The position numbers and the translations under genes are program-made. Of a DNA stretch of 64,000 nt, positions 23,528 through 33,623 are shown piece after piece. The notes beneath the pieces were generated by a model. It was given only the letters and a program-made list of their open reading frames with translations, was not told the origin of the DNA and ran no database searches. Numbering within the stretch: the stretch's first letter is position 1; every line of letters starts with the position of its first letter. This stretch comes from Buxus sempervirens (lineage: Eukaryota > Streptophyta > Magnoliopsida > Buxales > Buxaceae): assembly GCA_947561395.2 (NCBI GenBank), contig OX387186.1:48937220-49001219 (forward strand). Reading direction: 5' to 3'.

Positions 23528-23941
23528 GAAAATAATTTTCAAATATGCCCTCATCTTTACTTCTAATATCCGTTACGTCCTAATATATCCCTTCCACGGT
23601 TCCACCCTTAAAATAACCATACAAATTAAACGTGGATTATCAATTAAGTAACATGTAATTTATAGAATTAAATAAAGTAAAAAATATAAATAATTGAAAT
23701 CATCATCTTAGGAGGATTTCATAGTGCTATTAAATTGGTTAATTGATCCATGTCAAATTTGGAATCCAGTTCACCAGCCCAATAATGGTACATAAATTGG
23801 AATGTATGGCGTGTCATGCAAAAAAAAAAAAAAAGATGAAAAACAGAAAAATGAAAAAAAAAATGCGAGGAAAAAGATATAAAAGAAGGGAAGAGGAAGG
23901 GGTGGCGACCCCTCTCTTGGATACAAAGAGAGCGAATGGTG
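23528..23941. other. Intergenic, AT-rich
   Basis: Past the CAT-related flank I see no gene. An A-rich low-complexity stretch lies at 23819-23875. The frame across it is lysine-rich noise. Confidence 0.5.
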
Positions 23942-24644
23942 GCTTGATATAAGGTTGCTTATTAGGCCGGCATGACCTAGAACCTATTAGTGAGCCGTGC
24001 CGTGTTCAGGGTACCAAGCGCTGGACCTGTCAAGGCATGGCTTGCTAGGCACCATGGCCCGGTGGGCCATGGCTTGTGAAGCACACGGCTTTCCCAACAA
24101 CGGGCACGCATGCCTGCCGTTGGGGCCCATCGTACCGGCATGCGCGAGCACGAAAACAGCTAGCTGTTGGAACATTAAAAACTTTTTAATAAAAAGTGCT
24201 TTTAAAGTGTTTTTACCTTTTTACCCCCCAACAACTATATAGCAGCCATATTAGGGGGTATACTCGTAATTAACTGTAAATGACTATTTCTACCCTTATA
24301 ACAACTAAATAACAGTTATATTTGAGGGTAGAGGTGGTAAAAAGCCACTTTTGGTTTTCTATAAATAGGCTTAACCCTTCTCACTCAAAACCAGACCAAT
24401 CTTCTCATCTCTGGTTCAAGGATTTGGCCAATGGCCAGCAGAGTGCTCACATGGGCGTGTCCCCGAGCCCAACCATTGGAAAATCTTTGAACAAGTTTCT
24501 AAGAAGAGATCAAAGATCATTTTTTTTCTTTTTTCATTTTCTTTTTATATTAGTAATTAGGTTCTATTTCTAAATGGCTCTTCATGTCTAAATAGTGTAA
24601 GGTTTTGCAGAGCATTGGGATACTAATTGAGCCGTGTTAGTTGG

Positions 24645-24706
24645 AAAGGTGTTACTTGTTTCAATTACTACTTCAATTAGTAGTAATTGAAGCAAGTAAC
24701 ACCTTT
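24645..24706 (+). repeat. 26-bp stem-loop
   Basis: Left arm 24645-24670 (AAAGGTGTTACTTGTTTCAA...) and right arm 24681-24706 are complementary with one mismatch around a 10-nt loop. The stem is too short for a typical plant miRNA precursor. It is probably an internal palindrome of the surrounding element. Confidence 0.8.
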
Positions 24707-25502
24707 GCAACTCCTCCCGGTCCTCCCAATAATCAAGTCGTATAAGTATTGTTGTATTTTCGAGGACTGTTTACGTGTCATCCATGTTCTGCAAGATCTT
24801 CCTTACTTTTCTCTTTCAGCCTTATGCTACATAAAGGCCCCATTTTTTATTTATTTATTTATTTATTGCGTGTGGCCCCCGAGCAGCTCGATAGCCCATG
24901 TTCCAAGGCATAGCATAGTGTTAGCACCTGATTTTTGCACCCCAAAAAATGAAGAAAATAAAAATTTCAATTAAAAAGTCAAACCCTGAGGGGGCCAAAA
25001 TTTGACTCTTTGATCCAAAGAGAATTGGCCATCAAACTTCCTCTCATTGAAAAGAGCATTTCGACACGGTTCTAACGCAACTGAGTTTGCCAGAATCGGA
25101 GTCCGGATGAGGAAGTTATGAGCCGGTCAAACTTTTGGGGAAGCGAAAGTTGACTTTTTGTTCAACCCCAATTCAACTGCCCAATTTGATCCCAGTGGAT
25201 AGTGGGTTCCGAGCCGATTCCAACAACACCAAATTTGCTGAAATCGGACATCGGACGGAAAAGTTATGGGCAGTTGAAATTTCAAAGAAAGCTGCCCATG
25301 TGGCAAAACAGCAGCAAAAAGCAGAATAAATGAATTAAATAAATAAAATAATCATTTAATAAAAATATCTTTGTTTTTTAAATAATATTTTAATAAAAGA
25401 ATCTCGTTTTTATAATAAAATAATAAAAAATCGGATAAAAATCTTTAAATAAATCAGATTGAATAAAGGTTTGAAATCCACACATTTTTAAAACGTGCTG
25501 GA

Positions 25503-25720
25503 CCGTATTTACATTACGGGCAGGGCATGCCCGTATTTGAAATACGGGCACGCTTCTAGAAGGAAACACGCGTCGCTGTACGGCGAGACACGCGTCCTGT
25601 ACGGCCGAATCTGCGATAATTGCAAATATTCGTTTTTCGCCCGTATTTGAATTACGGGCAAGGCACGCCCGTACTTGAAGTACGGGCAAGGCATGCCCGT
25701 AGTTCAAATACGGGCACGGG
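25503..25720 (+). repeat. Palindromic CCCGTA...TACGGG array in LTR
   Basis: Repeated half-palindromes such as CCCGTATTTGAATTACGGG, separated by CAAGGCACG or CAAGGCATG, sit just upstream of the TATA box of the solo LTR. The arrangement looks like a cluster of promoter elements or a structured U3 end. Confidence 0.7.
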
Positions 25721-25729
25721 ATTTTTGCC

Positions 25730-25737
25730 TATAAATA
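25730..25737 (+). promoter_or_regulatory. TATA box of the solo LTR
   Basis: TATAAATA followed by GAGAGG lies directly after the palindromic array, as expected for the U3/R boundary of an LTR promoter. Activity is unproven. Confidence 0.5.
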
Positions 25738-27419
25738 GAGAGGCCACCCCCCTTCATTTGGACAAGCCATCCTCCTTTGGCCTACCCCCTCTCCCTCTTG
25801 TTGCTTACCACGACCAAATGCTGTTCAATAACCACCACCCTATCCAAGCCCATTTAATGCCCAAAATACCCTTGTAACCCCAAAACCATGCCTAATCCTC
25901 CCAAAGCATCTTCTTAAAACCCAACCTCCTATCAAGGCTCTTTTAAAACCAATCTGGAAAATCCAAAGTGACGCGGAAGCGCTGCCAAGATTACCAGAGA
26001 ACCATCACTTGTCAAAGAATTGAAGAGGTAATAGTAAAAGGGAAGTTGTCTTATTCAATACATGTCAATATTTTGAGTTTAAATTGTCTCTTATTTTATT
26101 TACTGTTTCTCTCATCCATTGGCTTCTAATGTGTGCAATATTAAGCATGGTATGCTGAAGATGAAGATCCAATTAAAAGAAGGAGAAAGGGAGTTTGGAT
26201 ATGACAAATAAAAGTCATCTAAGACAAGATGGCTTCACTTCATATAAGATCACCTTTTCATACACTCCCTATCTTCTTGATCAATGATAAATATGTGTTT
26301 GCAAGCCTAGCCATATGATAAAGAACCTCTGATTCCTTCATGTGTTCTCATGCAAAAGATGATCATATGAAAGATAAAAAAAAGGGGGAGAAGTAAAGAA
26401 CAAGAAAATGATGAAGAAGTGAGTTCTTATGTTGCTGTGAAGATATTGTAAACCTCGGCGGATGCCACTGGATCCCTTAAAAGGCAGCCGGAACATATCC
26501 AGAATGAAATCGGCAACAAATGGGCAAACTGAGTTGTGCCCGTAAACTCAGGCCGGTCCAGCCTGGACCGTGATTGCTTCACGGGCAGAAGAGACCGTAG
26601 TCAATCCACGGTCAGGCTGGACCGTAGAGAAAACACGGGCGAAATGTAAAAATGATGAAAAAGTGTAATTTCTTGGTTCGGTTGGACCGGATCCGGCCTA
26701 AACCGGCTTGAACCATCCCTTTAAACCATTTTGGGCTACCTTAAGCCCATTTTTGGACTTTGGGCCTAGATAGGCCCATTAAGATCCCTTTGGCCCACTT
26801 GTGGGGCCCACTTCTGACCGACCCAAACCCGGCCCGTTTTCAACAAACGGGCCCCAGGCCAATTGACTTAGGCTAACGGGCCCATTCCAAGCCCACTAAG
26901 CCCAAACTAAAATTGTAAATATATAAAACTTAATAAAATAACCAAATGGGTTACCCAATACCCCAACTGGGCCTAAGGCCCAACCATGGCAGCCCACGGG
27001 TCTTCCAACAGGACCCTGATCCGACCCACTCCATTTAAATCCATAAAAAGATAAAATCAAATAAAAAGGGACCCACACCTCCAAAGGGCCCCGTCAGACT
27101 CAATAAGCAGCATGCTGGTCTAGGAAGGGTGAACTTGACTCAAAAACCAGGGAGACCCGAGGGACCCGTCAAACCGACGGGGCGGGCCGGGGTGCCTTAG
27201 GGCTTCCCCGGACGTAACCGAGGACTTAGCTAGATCTCTAATAAGCCGCAGACCAGACTTAGACCCGGATAGGGTAAATCCGTGTCTGCCTGCACTCTCA
27301 GGCAGTGGCGACTCCGTAAGTCCCGTGGCACGCACTGAAGGTGCGCCCGGTGTGCGATCTAGGATTTTTAGGTGCGCACACATAGTATGGCATGGCCTAG
27401 CCTTAGCTGTGCCTAGGGT

Positions 27420-28757
27420 CAGGGGCGGCTCAAACTTTTTGGGGGCCTTAGGCAAGGTCATAAAAATGAGGCCTTTTATTTAAAAAAATTAGTATTAAAC
27501 CATAAATTTATTTCTTGCCTTTTTAAATGCAAACCTACTAATTACACTTTTGTATTCAAGTTTAGCAAATAAATCATTTTCAATAGATAAAATTGCTAAA
27601 CCGTTTAATCTATCTTCACACATAGTTGTTCGTAAATAATTTTTTATAATCTTTAGTTTTGAAAAACTTCTTTCTGCTGATGCAACTATAACAGGTATAG
27701 TAAGTAATATTCTATATACAATAAAACAATTGGGAAACCAATCAAGTTCTTTTATTAGACTAAGTATTTCAATTAGAGTATTAATTTCTGTTTTTGCAAC
27801 TTCTTTTAAAACCTTTAATTCCTAAAACAAATCCAAACCATCAATATCAGAATGCATGTCATGCTTAAGAAAATTTTCAAGATCAAGACATTTTTTTTTC
27901 TAAATCACAATCAACAAAAGAACTTAATCTGTCAAGACCAAATAAAAAACCAAATATATCATCATACTTTGAAAATAGTTCAAATCTATCTGCATTGAAG
28001 ATATTGCATGATTTACTATGTAATAGAAATAATCAATTTTGAAAGATTCCTGTGTAGATTTCATAATCTCATCAACATTTTCATCTTTTTCATCAAATTT
28101 CTTTTTCCGATGAATGATACGTTTTTTTACAAAATGTTGGTTCTATTTCCATTTCCAGTGCAACTTGTTTAGAAAAATCTAAAGCAGAATTGAAACCGTT
28201 TTCTCTAAAATTTTTGAAGTAAGAAATAAGTACCTTTAATTTATCCATAACAAGATCTATAAGCATATTTTCAAGTTGTAAACTCTTACTAACTGAATTT
28301 ACAATAAACAATATATCATACCAAATATTCATTCCCAATAAAAAGAAGAGAACATGGGTGTGAGAAGATGAGTGTTTTGTTTGTCATAAAACATAGAAAC
28401 CCTAAGCCCCTTTTTCCTTTCAAAAAACAAAAGAGAGAGAGAGGGTTTCCACGAGTTGCTCAAAAGGGACTAAACCTCTTTTAACTCTTAAACATTAATA
28501 AAATGGGTAAACCATGTCTCTTAACTCTTAACATTAATAAAAGGGGTAAACCACATGTGAGGCCCTCATAGTTGGGGGCCTTAACGTTTGAAAAACTTTC
28601 CAAAAACAAAAAAACGTTAAAAATGGAAAATGAAATAGCTTGTGGGCCTTAACGGCTTACTGTTTAAGAAAACAAAATAGATACTTAAGAAAAACATATT
28701 TAAAAAATGGGGCCTTAGGCGGTAGCCTCACTTGCCTACCCCTTTGAGCCGCCCCTG
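27420..28757 (-). mobile_element. hAT element with perfect 8-bp TSD
   Basis: The terminal inverted repeats are CAGGGGCGGCTCAAA on both sides. They are flanked by the perfect 8-bp duplication CCTAGGGT at 27412-27419 and 28758-28765, diagnostic of the hAT superfamily. The 1338-bp interior is AT-rich and carries a broken minus-strand transposase fragment (28093-28338). Both ends resemble Tip100-type hAT elements encoding zinc-finger MYM-type 1-like transposases. It is an internally deleted, non-autonomous copy. It sits inside the GC-rich element 23950-28867, 39 bp from the solo LTR. Confidence 0.88.
28093..28338 (-). pseudogene. hAT transposase fragment (zf-MYM1-like)
   Basis: The 81-residue frame contains LVMDKLKVLISYFKNFRENG and ALDFSKQVALEMEIEPTF. 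These match my recollection of the central region of plant zinc finger MYM-type protein 1-like hAT transposases, just before the dimerisation domain. The sequence then runs into stops near 28120; decayed continuation is visible towards 27500. The N-terminal zinc finger is missing. Confidence 0.6.
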
Positions 28758-28875
28758 CCTAGGGTATTAGTATTGGGGGTAGGCCTGCTAACCAGGTGGG
28801 TCATGCCGTGCTCGGCCTACATGCTCGTGCCGTGTCGAGCCAGCACGATAAGCAAAAGCACCCCCTAGCTTGATC

Positions 28876-29426
28876 TTTGTTTTTTTTTAAAAGAAAACTA
28901 AAAACAAATGAGAGAAAGAGAGAGAGTGAAGGGGATGGATGGATGTCATATGATATATATATCATACGATGCATAGGCTCCCTTGGGAATTGAACCAACC
29001 ATAATGAGCGACCTCCCTAAAAATTCTTTACACATCCTTGATAAGATTCATTAATAAAAGAGGTATAATAGTCATAACAGCCTCAATTCTTTCAAAACTA
29101 AATCCATGTTGCAAAACGGTTCAGTCCTACCTCTTTGTTTACCATATATGTTGTAGTACTGCACAAGTACACATGCACCCTCCTAGATATATATGAGTGA
29201 CATGCGGACGGAATTTGAGGAAACTTTGAGCGGAATGATATTTAAACTGGCATAATGTACCTTACTATGAACCAAGAAAGAAATAGGTTCAATAAAGGAT
29301 GGACTTCAATTGTGGACACCAGCTAGAGTGAAACGGCCTTCTCCATTGAGCTCCTTTTGTTGAGGATAAAGACAGTCACTGGCTGCATATAGTGGATTCT
29401 CCATGACAGATACTTACCAGCTACTT
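28876..29426. other. Spacer, no gene seen
   Basis: A GA-rich patch (28910-28935) and AT-rich sequence. No gene or named element was recognised. Confidence 0.5.
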
Positions 29427-29431
29427 ATATG

Positions 29432-30525
29432 TGAAAAACAGGGTTTTGACTTTAACAACACCTAGAGGGGGGTGAATAGGTGTAGTACAGCGGAATAAAA
29501 ATTTTCTTTCAATTAAAGACAAGTCCTTAATTAATAGGCATGAACAAATCCTCAAGGTAATTTCAAAAAATCAAACAACTAATCAAAAGCAATTAACAAG
29601 CCACCCAAATTGCAAGTAAATAATTAAAGCATGTAAAGTAAGACAAAACAAGCAATTTGGTGACGAAGGGAAAACTCTATGAGAACTCTCACTAGAGAAA
29701 AACCCTCCGGGCTATGCAGGAGCTACCTAAAAGATCCAATATGAAAAGAAGACTTACAACCTGTAGTTCAGACAACTCAACATCCCTATGCTAGACTCTG
29801 CAACTCACAGACTTGAAAGTATCTGAGGAACTCCTCAGATTTGCTCCACAGCAACACTTCAGAACTCTGAAGATCTTCTCACACGATCACCCAAACGAAC
29901 TCGCCTGGTATCCGTAGGAACTCCCACGATCAAGCTCCCCAACCCTGAACTCCAAGGTAGAGGAAGGAAGAAGAAAAGAAAGGTTTTATGGCTCAAAAGA
30001 TGAAAACCTAGAAGAAGGGTTTTCAGAAGAGAAAAGGATATTTAGGGCTTCTAAAACGTGGCTCTCTTAGGTTTAGAAGGTCCCTAATCCTATTTAAAGG
30101 TTCCCCAAAAAGTTTGAAGTCAATCCGAATTGAAACGAGTAAGTTATGTAATTTTTTGTAACTTTTCGGAAATTTTGCTGTTTGAACGTTAGAACGCTCA
30201 GCAAATGTTCAGCAAATGCCACCCTTTAAAACTTGAACGTTCGAACGGTCAGAGAACGTTGGTCTCACGCTAGTCTCGGGTTTGTCTGCAGAATATGAAC
30301 GTTCGAACGGTCAGAGAACGTTGGTCAAACGTTGCTCTCCAGAAATTGAACGTTCAAACGGCCAGAGAACGTTGATCAAATGTTGGGCATAACTTCTTCA
30401 ATTTGACTCCGATTTTGACGCCGTTTGAACCATGTCTTCTTGGACTCAAACTAAACATTCTAAACACACTTAAACACTTTCTTTTTGACACTGAATTAAG
30501 CCAAACTAAAATATTAAACCTTACA
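29432..30525 (-). mobile_element. Solo LTR, 1094 bp (Copia/SIRE-like end)
   Basis: It starts TGAAAAACAGGG and ends ACCTTACA, flanked by perfect ATATG at 29427-29431 and 30526-30530. The left end carries CACCTAGAGGGGGGTGAATA. Reversed, this resembles the conserved 3' end of SIRE/Maximus-type LTRs (CACCCCCCTCTAGGTG), so the element is probably on the minus strand. There is no internal region. It lies in the duplicated 5' flank of CAT copy B. Confidence 0.75.
30183..30380 (-). repeat. GAACGTTCGAACGGTC repeat cluster in LTR
   Basis: Four diverged copies of a unit built on GAACGTTCGAACGGTCAGAG plus AACGTTGGTC occur at roughly 60-bp spacing. The core AACGTTCGAACG is near-palindromic. This is probably a U3 enhancer-like cluster of the solo LTR. 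Confidence 0.7.
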
Positions 30526-30530
30526 ATATG

Positions 30531-31359
30531 GATATGCATTTAATCCAAAGGTGTAGGTTTAGTGATGACAGCGTGGCTATCCCATTAGTCACTCCTCGCT
30601 CAATTAATAGAAATGGACGCAGACAACAGCACCCAAAGCTGAAATTAAGAAATACTTTTGCCTTTGTTTCAATTGGCAAGTCAGTGATCCTGACCCATTT
30701 AAGAGCTCTTCCATTTTTCCTTTTTCTTGATGCTTGGTTTCCATCATGGCAGGTTGCATCAACGGGTGTGCGTCATATTTGGATAAGAGAAGGGCATATT
30801 AGACCTAGTAATAAAAAGGTGCTGTGTAAATCACAACAGCTTCAACTTGCTATTTTGATCTAGCTTTGCCATATGCACCACTGTCTTAGCTACTTTGGCT
30901 TATTGGGTTTTGTCATGGTATAATAATTTGAACTGTATCAAGAATTTAAATCTTAAAATAGTGCATAAACAATTATTCATGAAAGAGTAATAGCCGGGGC
31001 CTGGTTACTTGTAAACAATTAAAAAAAAATCCTACTCAAATGGTAGTTGTCATAAGAATATTCTAAAACTGGATTACCACTGCTCTCAAACAACTCAGAT
31101 TCCCCAAAAAATGGAGATTCATTTATGCTTAACATAATGTAGCTGGCTTCCTATATTTGTTAAGAGATAATTTCATTGCATTGGACAGGCTAATAAATGT
31201 AAATCTTGAAAGTTGGTGAATTGTAATGGATGCATAGCTGGCTCTCTAGCATTGGAATGAGTTCTTATACAAACAGCACAGCAGGCTCTTAGCATCAGGC
31301 TCTCTTAAACACCCCACCAGTTCATCTTCACTTTCCAACAGAGCAACTTAAGAGCAGAC
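30531..31359 (+). other. 5' flank of CAT pseudogene B
   Basis: From about 30830 (AAATCACAACAGCTTCAACTT) this is homologous to the flank of the intact CAT gene beginning near 50000, and the last 100 bp match the flanks of copies A and C. Copies A and B share AACAGCACAGCAGGCTC..., which copy C lacks, so A and B are probably the closer pair. Confidence 0.65.
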
Positions 31360-31457
31360 ATGGGTTCATTGGGTGATGAAACACAACCCAGAAGCTATTG
31401 GAGGTGGAGCAAACAAGATTTCTTCCCAGAAGAATCTTCCAAAACTGGGGCACCTAC
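31360..31457 (+). pseudogene. CAT pseudogene B, 5' part
   Basis: The ATG at 31360 begins the same coding sequence as the intact gene at 51396. A one-base loss at AGAATCTTCC (AGAATCATTCC in the intact gene) shifts the frame before the retrotransposon insertion point after CACCTAC. The rest resumes at 47395. Confidence 0.9.
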
Positions 31458-33529
31458 TGTCACGCCCCAACTCCATCAATTGTATAATGTTACAAGGTAT
31501 AGGACCGGAACGTAACCCTGCTCGTAAGCGATTCCTAAAATTCATTCAATGTCGTTAACTACCAAACAAAATATTTCCTTGTACTAGTGTTTAGGGTTAC
31601 AGTGGAAAATAAAGAGATGTCTCATTAACAAAGCTAAGGATAAATTTGTGAGTCTAACAAATTCGTCGAAGTAACATGAAACATCCATTACAAGTTCAAC
31701 ACCGAATTAGAATACTAAGATATTCAATGTCCAAATCAATCACTCCTATCCGAGTTATTCCCTTTACTTCATTTGCACAGTCTTGCGGTTACCTGAAAAT
31801 AAGTAAGGAGTGAGTTTCACGACTCAGTAAGTAGGGCTATTATTCCCTACATGAATGCTTCAAAAATCAAGTCATTAGTTACATCATATACCGGCTTAGT
31901 AGAAACTAGCAAGACACCATTACAAGAATAATATTTGTAGTCATAAAAACATGTCAATCAATTTAACCACTTACAAGATAAGAAAAACAAACATCAAGAT
32001 ATTAAGAAAATAACTCTTAGTGATAACAAGACCACAACACAATTTTCCACTTAAAAATAAACTATCACACCATATCAACTATGCCAGTCTGTATACTAAA
32101 CACAGCTCCCTGGTCATAGCGTTTTTATGTAAGGACCAACAACTGGGTCGTGTCTGTCTGAGTAAACCGCTCTGATCCAGCACATGCCTGTCGAGTCACT
32201 GCTCAGTTCCAGCGCATGTCTGTCGAGTCACCGCTCAGTTCCCATAACACGCCCGACCAACAAACGTATACCCAACATTTTCATCAACAATACAGGGTCA
32301 TAACACTCACATAAATGATGCCGGCAACAGAATTTGGGCTAACAATACAAGTGATTTCACAAGGAATTATACATAATTTAAACCCTAGGTTTATACAATC
32401 TAAATAATCATTATAAGCACAATACTCAATACTAACGCATAATTCCGCAATGTTTACGTATTTCTCAATACTTAGAACAACTCCATTTTAAAGAAATAGT
32501 CACATTCTGGAATTTGAATAACAGTAATTTTCTACTATGAATATGAGAGGGGAATTGTCAATACACGGCCTTACACTGTCTCTTGTACACGTACAGGCCT
32601 AGGAGGTTTTCATTTCATTTTGATTTTGCATATAGGAGTCATGTTTTGAAGCAACCATTAACTCACAAAAGACAGTGGAGAAAAGGTCCAACACGTCAGA
32701 ATTTCTCATGTTCATTTTGTTATAACTTTTGTTTCCTTTAACAAAATATAATTATGAAAAGTAAAACCCATCAGCCATCATCTCAACTAATTTCCTACAG
32801 ACTTCCACTAAAGGACAAATTTGAGAAACAAAGAAACCCAACATTCAAACGTAGAACCCGGAAACCAAAGGAGACGAATCAGACAAATTTAAGACACTAA
32901 TAATTACCCCAAATAAAACGAGTTGAAGTCATTCACTCAAATGCGAATTAAAGAACCTCATTAATTTGTCAGTCGCAGAACCTGTAAACCCAAACCAGTC
33001 GCCCATCCCATCTAGCATCGAATGAAAAGAGAATATAATAATTGAAAACTTGCATATCACCATTGAACGCAAGCCACGGGGTTCGTAGATTATGAAGAAA
33101 ACTAACGACAGAATCCAAATGCTACGTCTCTACGATTTGTCTCAACATGTAAGGTTAAAACGATTTAATTCTCTCATAGATTTGAATATATGCATTCATA
33201 GGAGGATTAATAACCGAACTTACCTTCCTGCTGCAGAGTTGATTTGGAGAAGATTAGTTAGTGCCTTGGATTTTCTCTCCTCCCCCTTCTAGGTTTCTTT
33301 TTGCCTCCTGCGATTGAATGAAAGGAGATGGAGATTAGGTTTTTTTTTCCCAAACCCTAACTTAAAAGTGAAAAGACTAAATCAGCCCCTTTCCTAATAC
33401 TTGTACATGGTGAGTGTGCAGGCACACTAAACCCTGCACAGCACCAACCATAAGCCTTTATTCTAGGGACTTGACTGAGTCAATATATTGACTGGGGTCA
33501 ACCACTAATATTTTGACTGGATCTCTACA
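31458..33529 (-). repeat. Tekay LTR, left (3' LTR)
   Basis: 2072 bp. It has A at 31479 where the other two LTRs have C, and A at 33521, as in the middle LTR. In the minus-strand direction of the element it is the 3' LTR and is preceded by the polypurine tract at 33531-33542. Confidence 0.93.
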
Positions 33530-33623
33530 ATCTCCCCACCTTATGGAAATTTCGTCCTCGAAATTGTGGATTTACATATAATATCAATAACAACCCATAT
33601 GCCATTAATAGATACATACCTCA
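33530..33623 (-). promoter_or_regulatory. Polypurine tract region, copy 1
   Basis: The minus strand reads AAGGTGGGGAGA at 33542-33531, two bases before the LTR start TGTAGAGA. This is the plus-strand primer site for reverse transcription. The polyprotein stop lies about 80 bp upstream. Confidence 0.8.

Larger units (their letters stand above)
24919..27380 (+). mobile_element. Solo LTR, 2462 bp
   Basis: The element begins TGTTAGCACCTGATTTTT and ends ATTTTTAGGTGCGCACA, flanked by the perfect 5-bp duplication CATAG at 24914-24918 and 27381-27385. There is no internal domain and no second LTR, so it is a solo LTR left by recombination. A TATA box at 25730 places transcription on the plus strand. 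Near the right end TGGCGACTCCG (27307-27317) resembles the tRNA-Arg-type primer site of Tat/Ogre elements, which is odd inside an LTR. Assignment to Ty3/Gypsy Tat-like is a guess from size and termini. Confidence 0.75.
23950..28867. mobile_element. GC-rich hAT-like element hosting two later insertions
   Basis: The left end is TAAGGTTGCTTATTAGGCC and the right end, reversed, is TAGGGGGTGCTTTTGCTTA. They are flanked by GCTTGATA (23942-23949) and GCTTGATC (28868-28875), an 8-bp duplication with one mismatch. Removing the solo LTR (24919-27380) and the inner hAT (27420-28757) leaves about 1.1 kb with GC-rich CGTGCC/GGCAC words near both ends. The left terminus closely resembles the element at 56257-56961 (TAGGGGTGCTTATTGGGCC), so both belong to one family. 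No transposase is visible. Confidence 0.6.

Noticed and set aside
23987..24242. GC-rich frames on both strands
   Set aside because: They come from the GC-rich end of the hAT-like element, open on several frames because of base composition.
24645..24706. Stem-loop considered as a miRNA precursor
   Set aside because: The stem is only 26 bp with a 10-nt loop, shorter than normal plant precursors, and it lies inside a transposon.
33092..33292. 66-codon frame repeated three times in the LTRs
   Set aside because: It is antisense inside the Tekay LTR and repeats only because the LTR does; no protein features.
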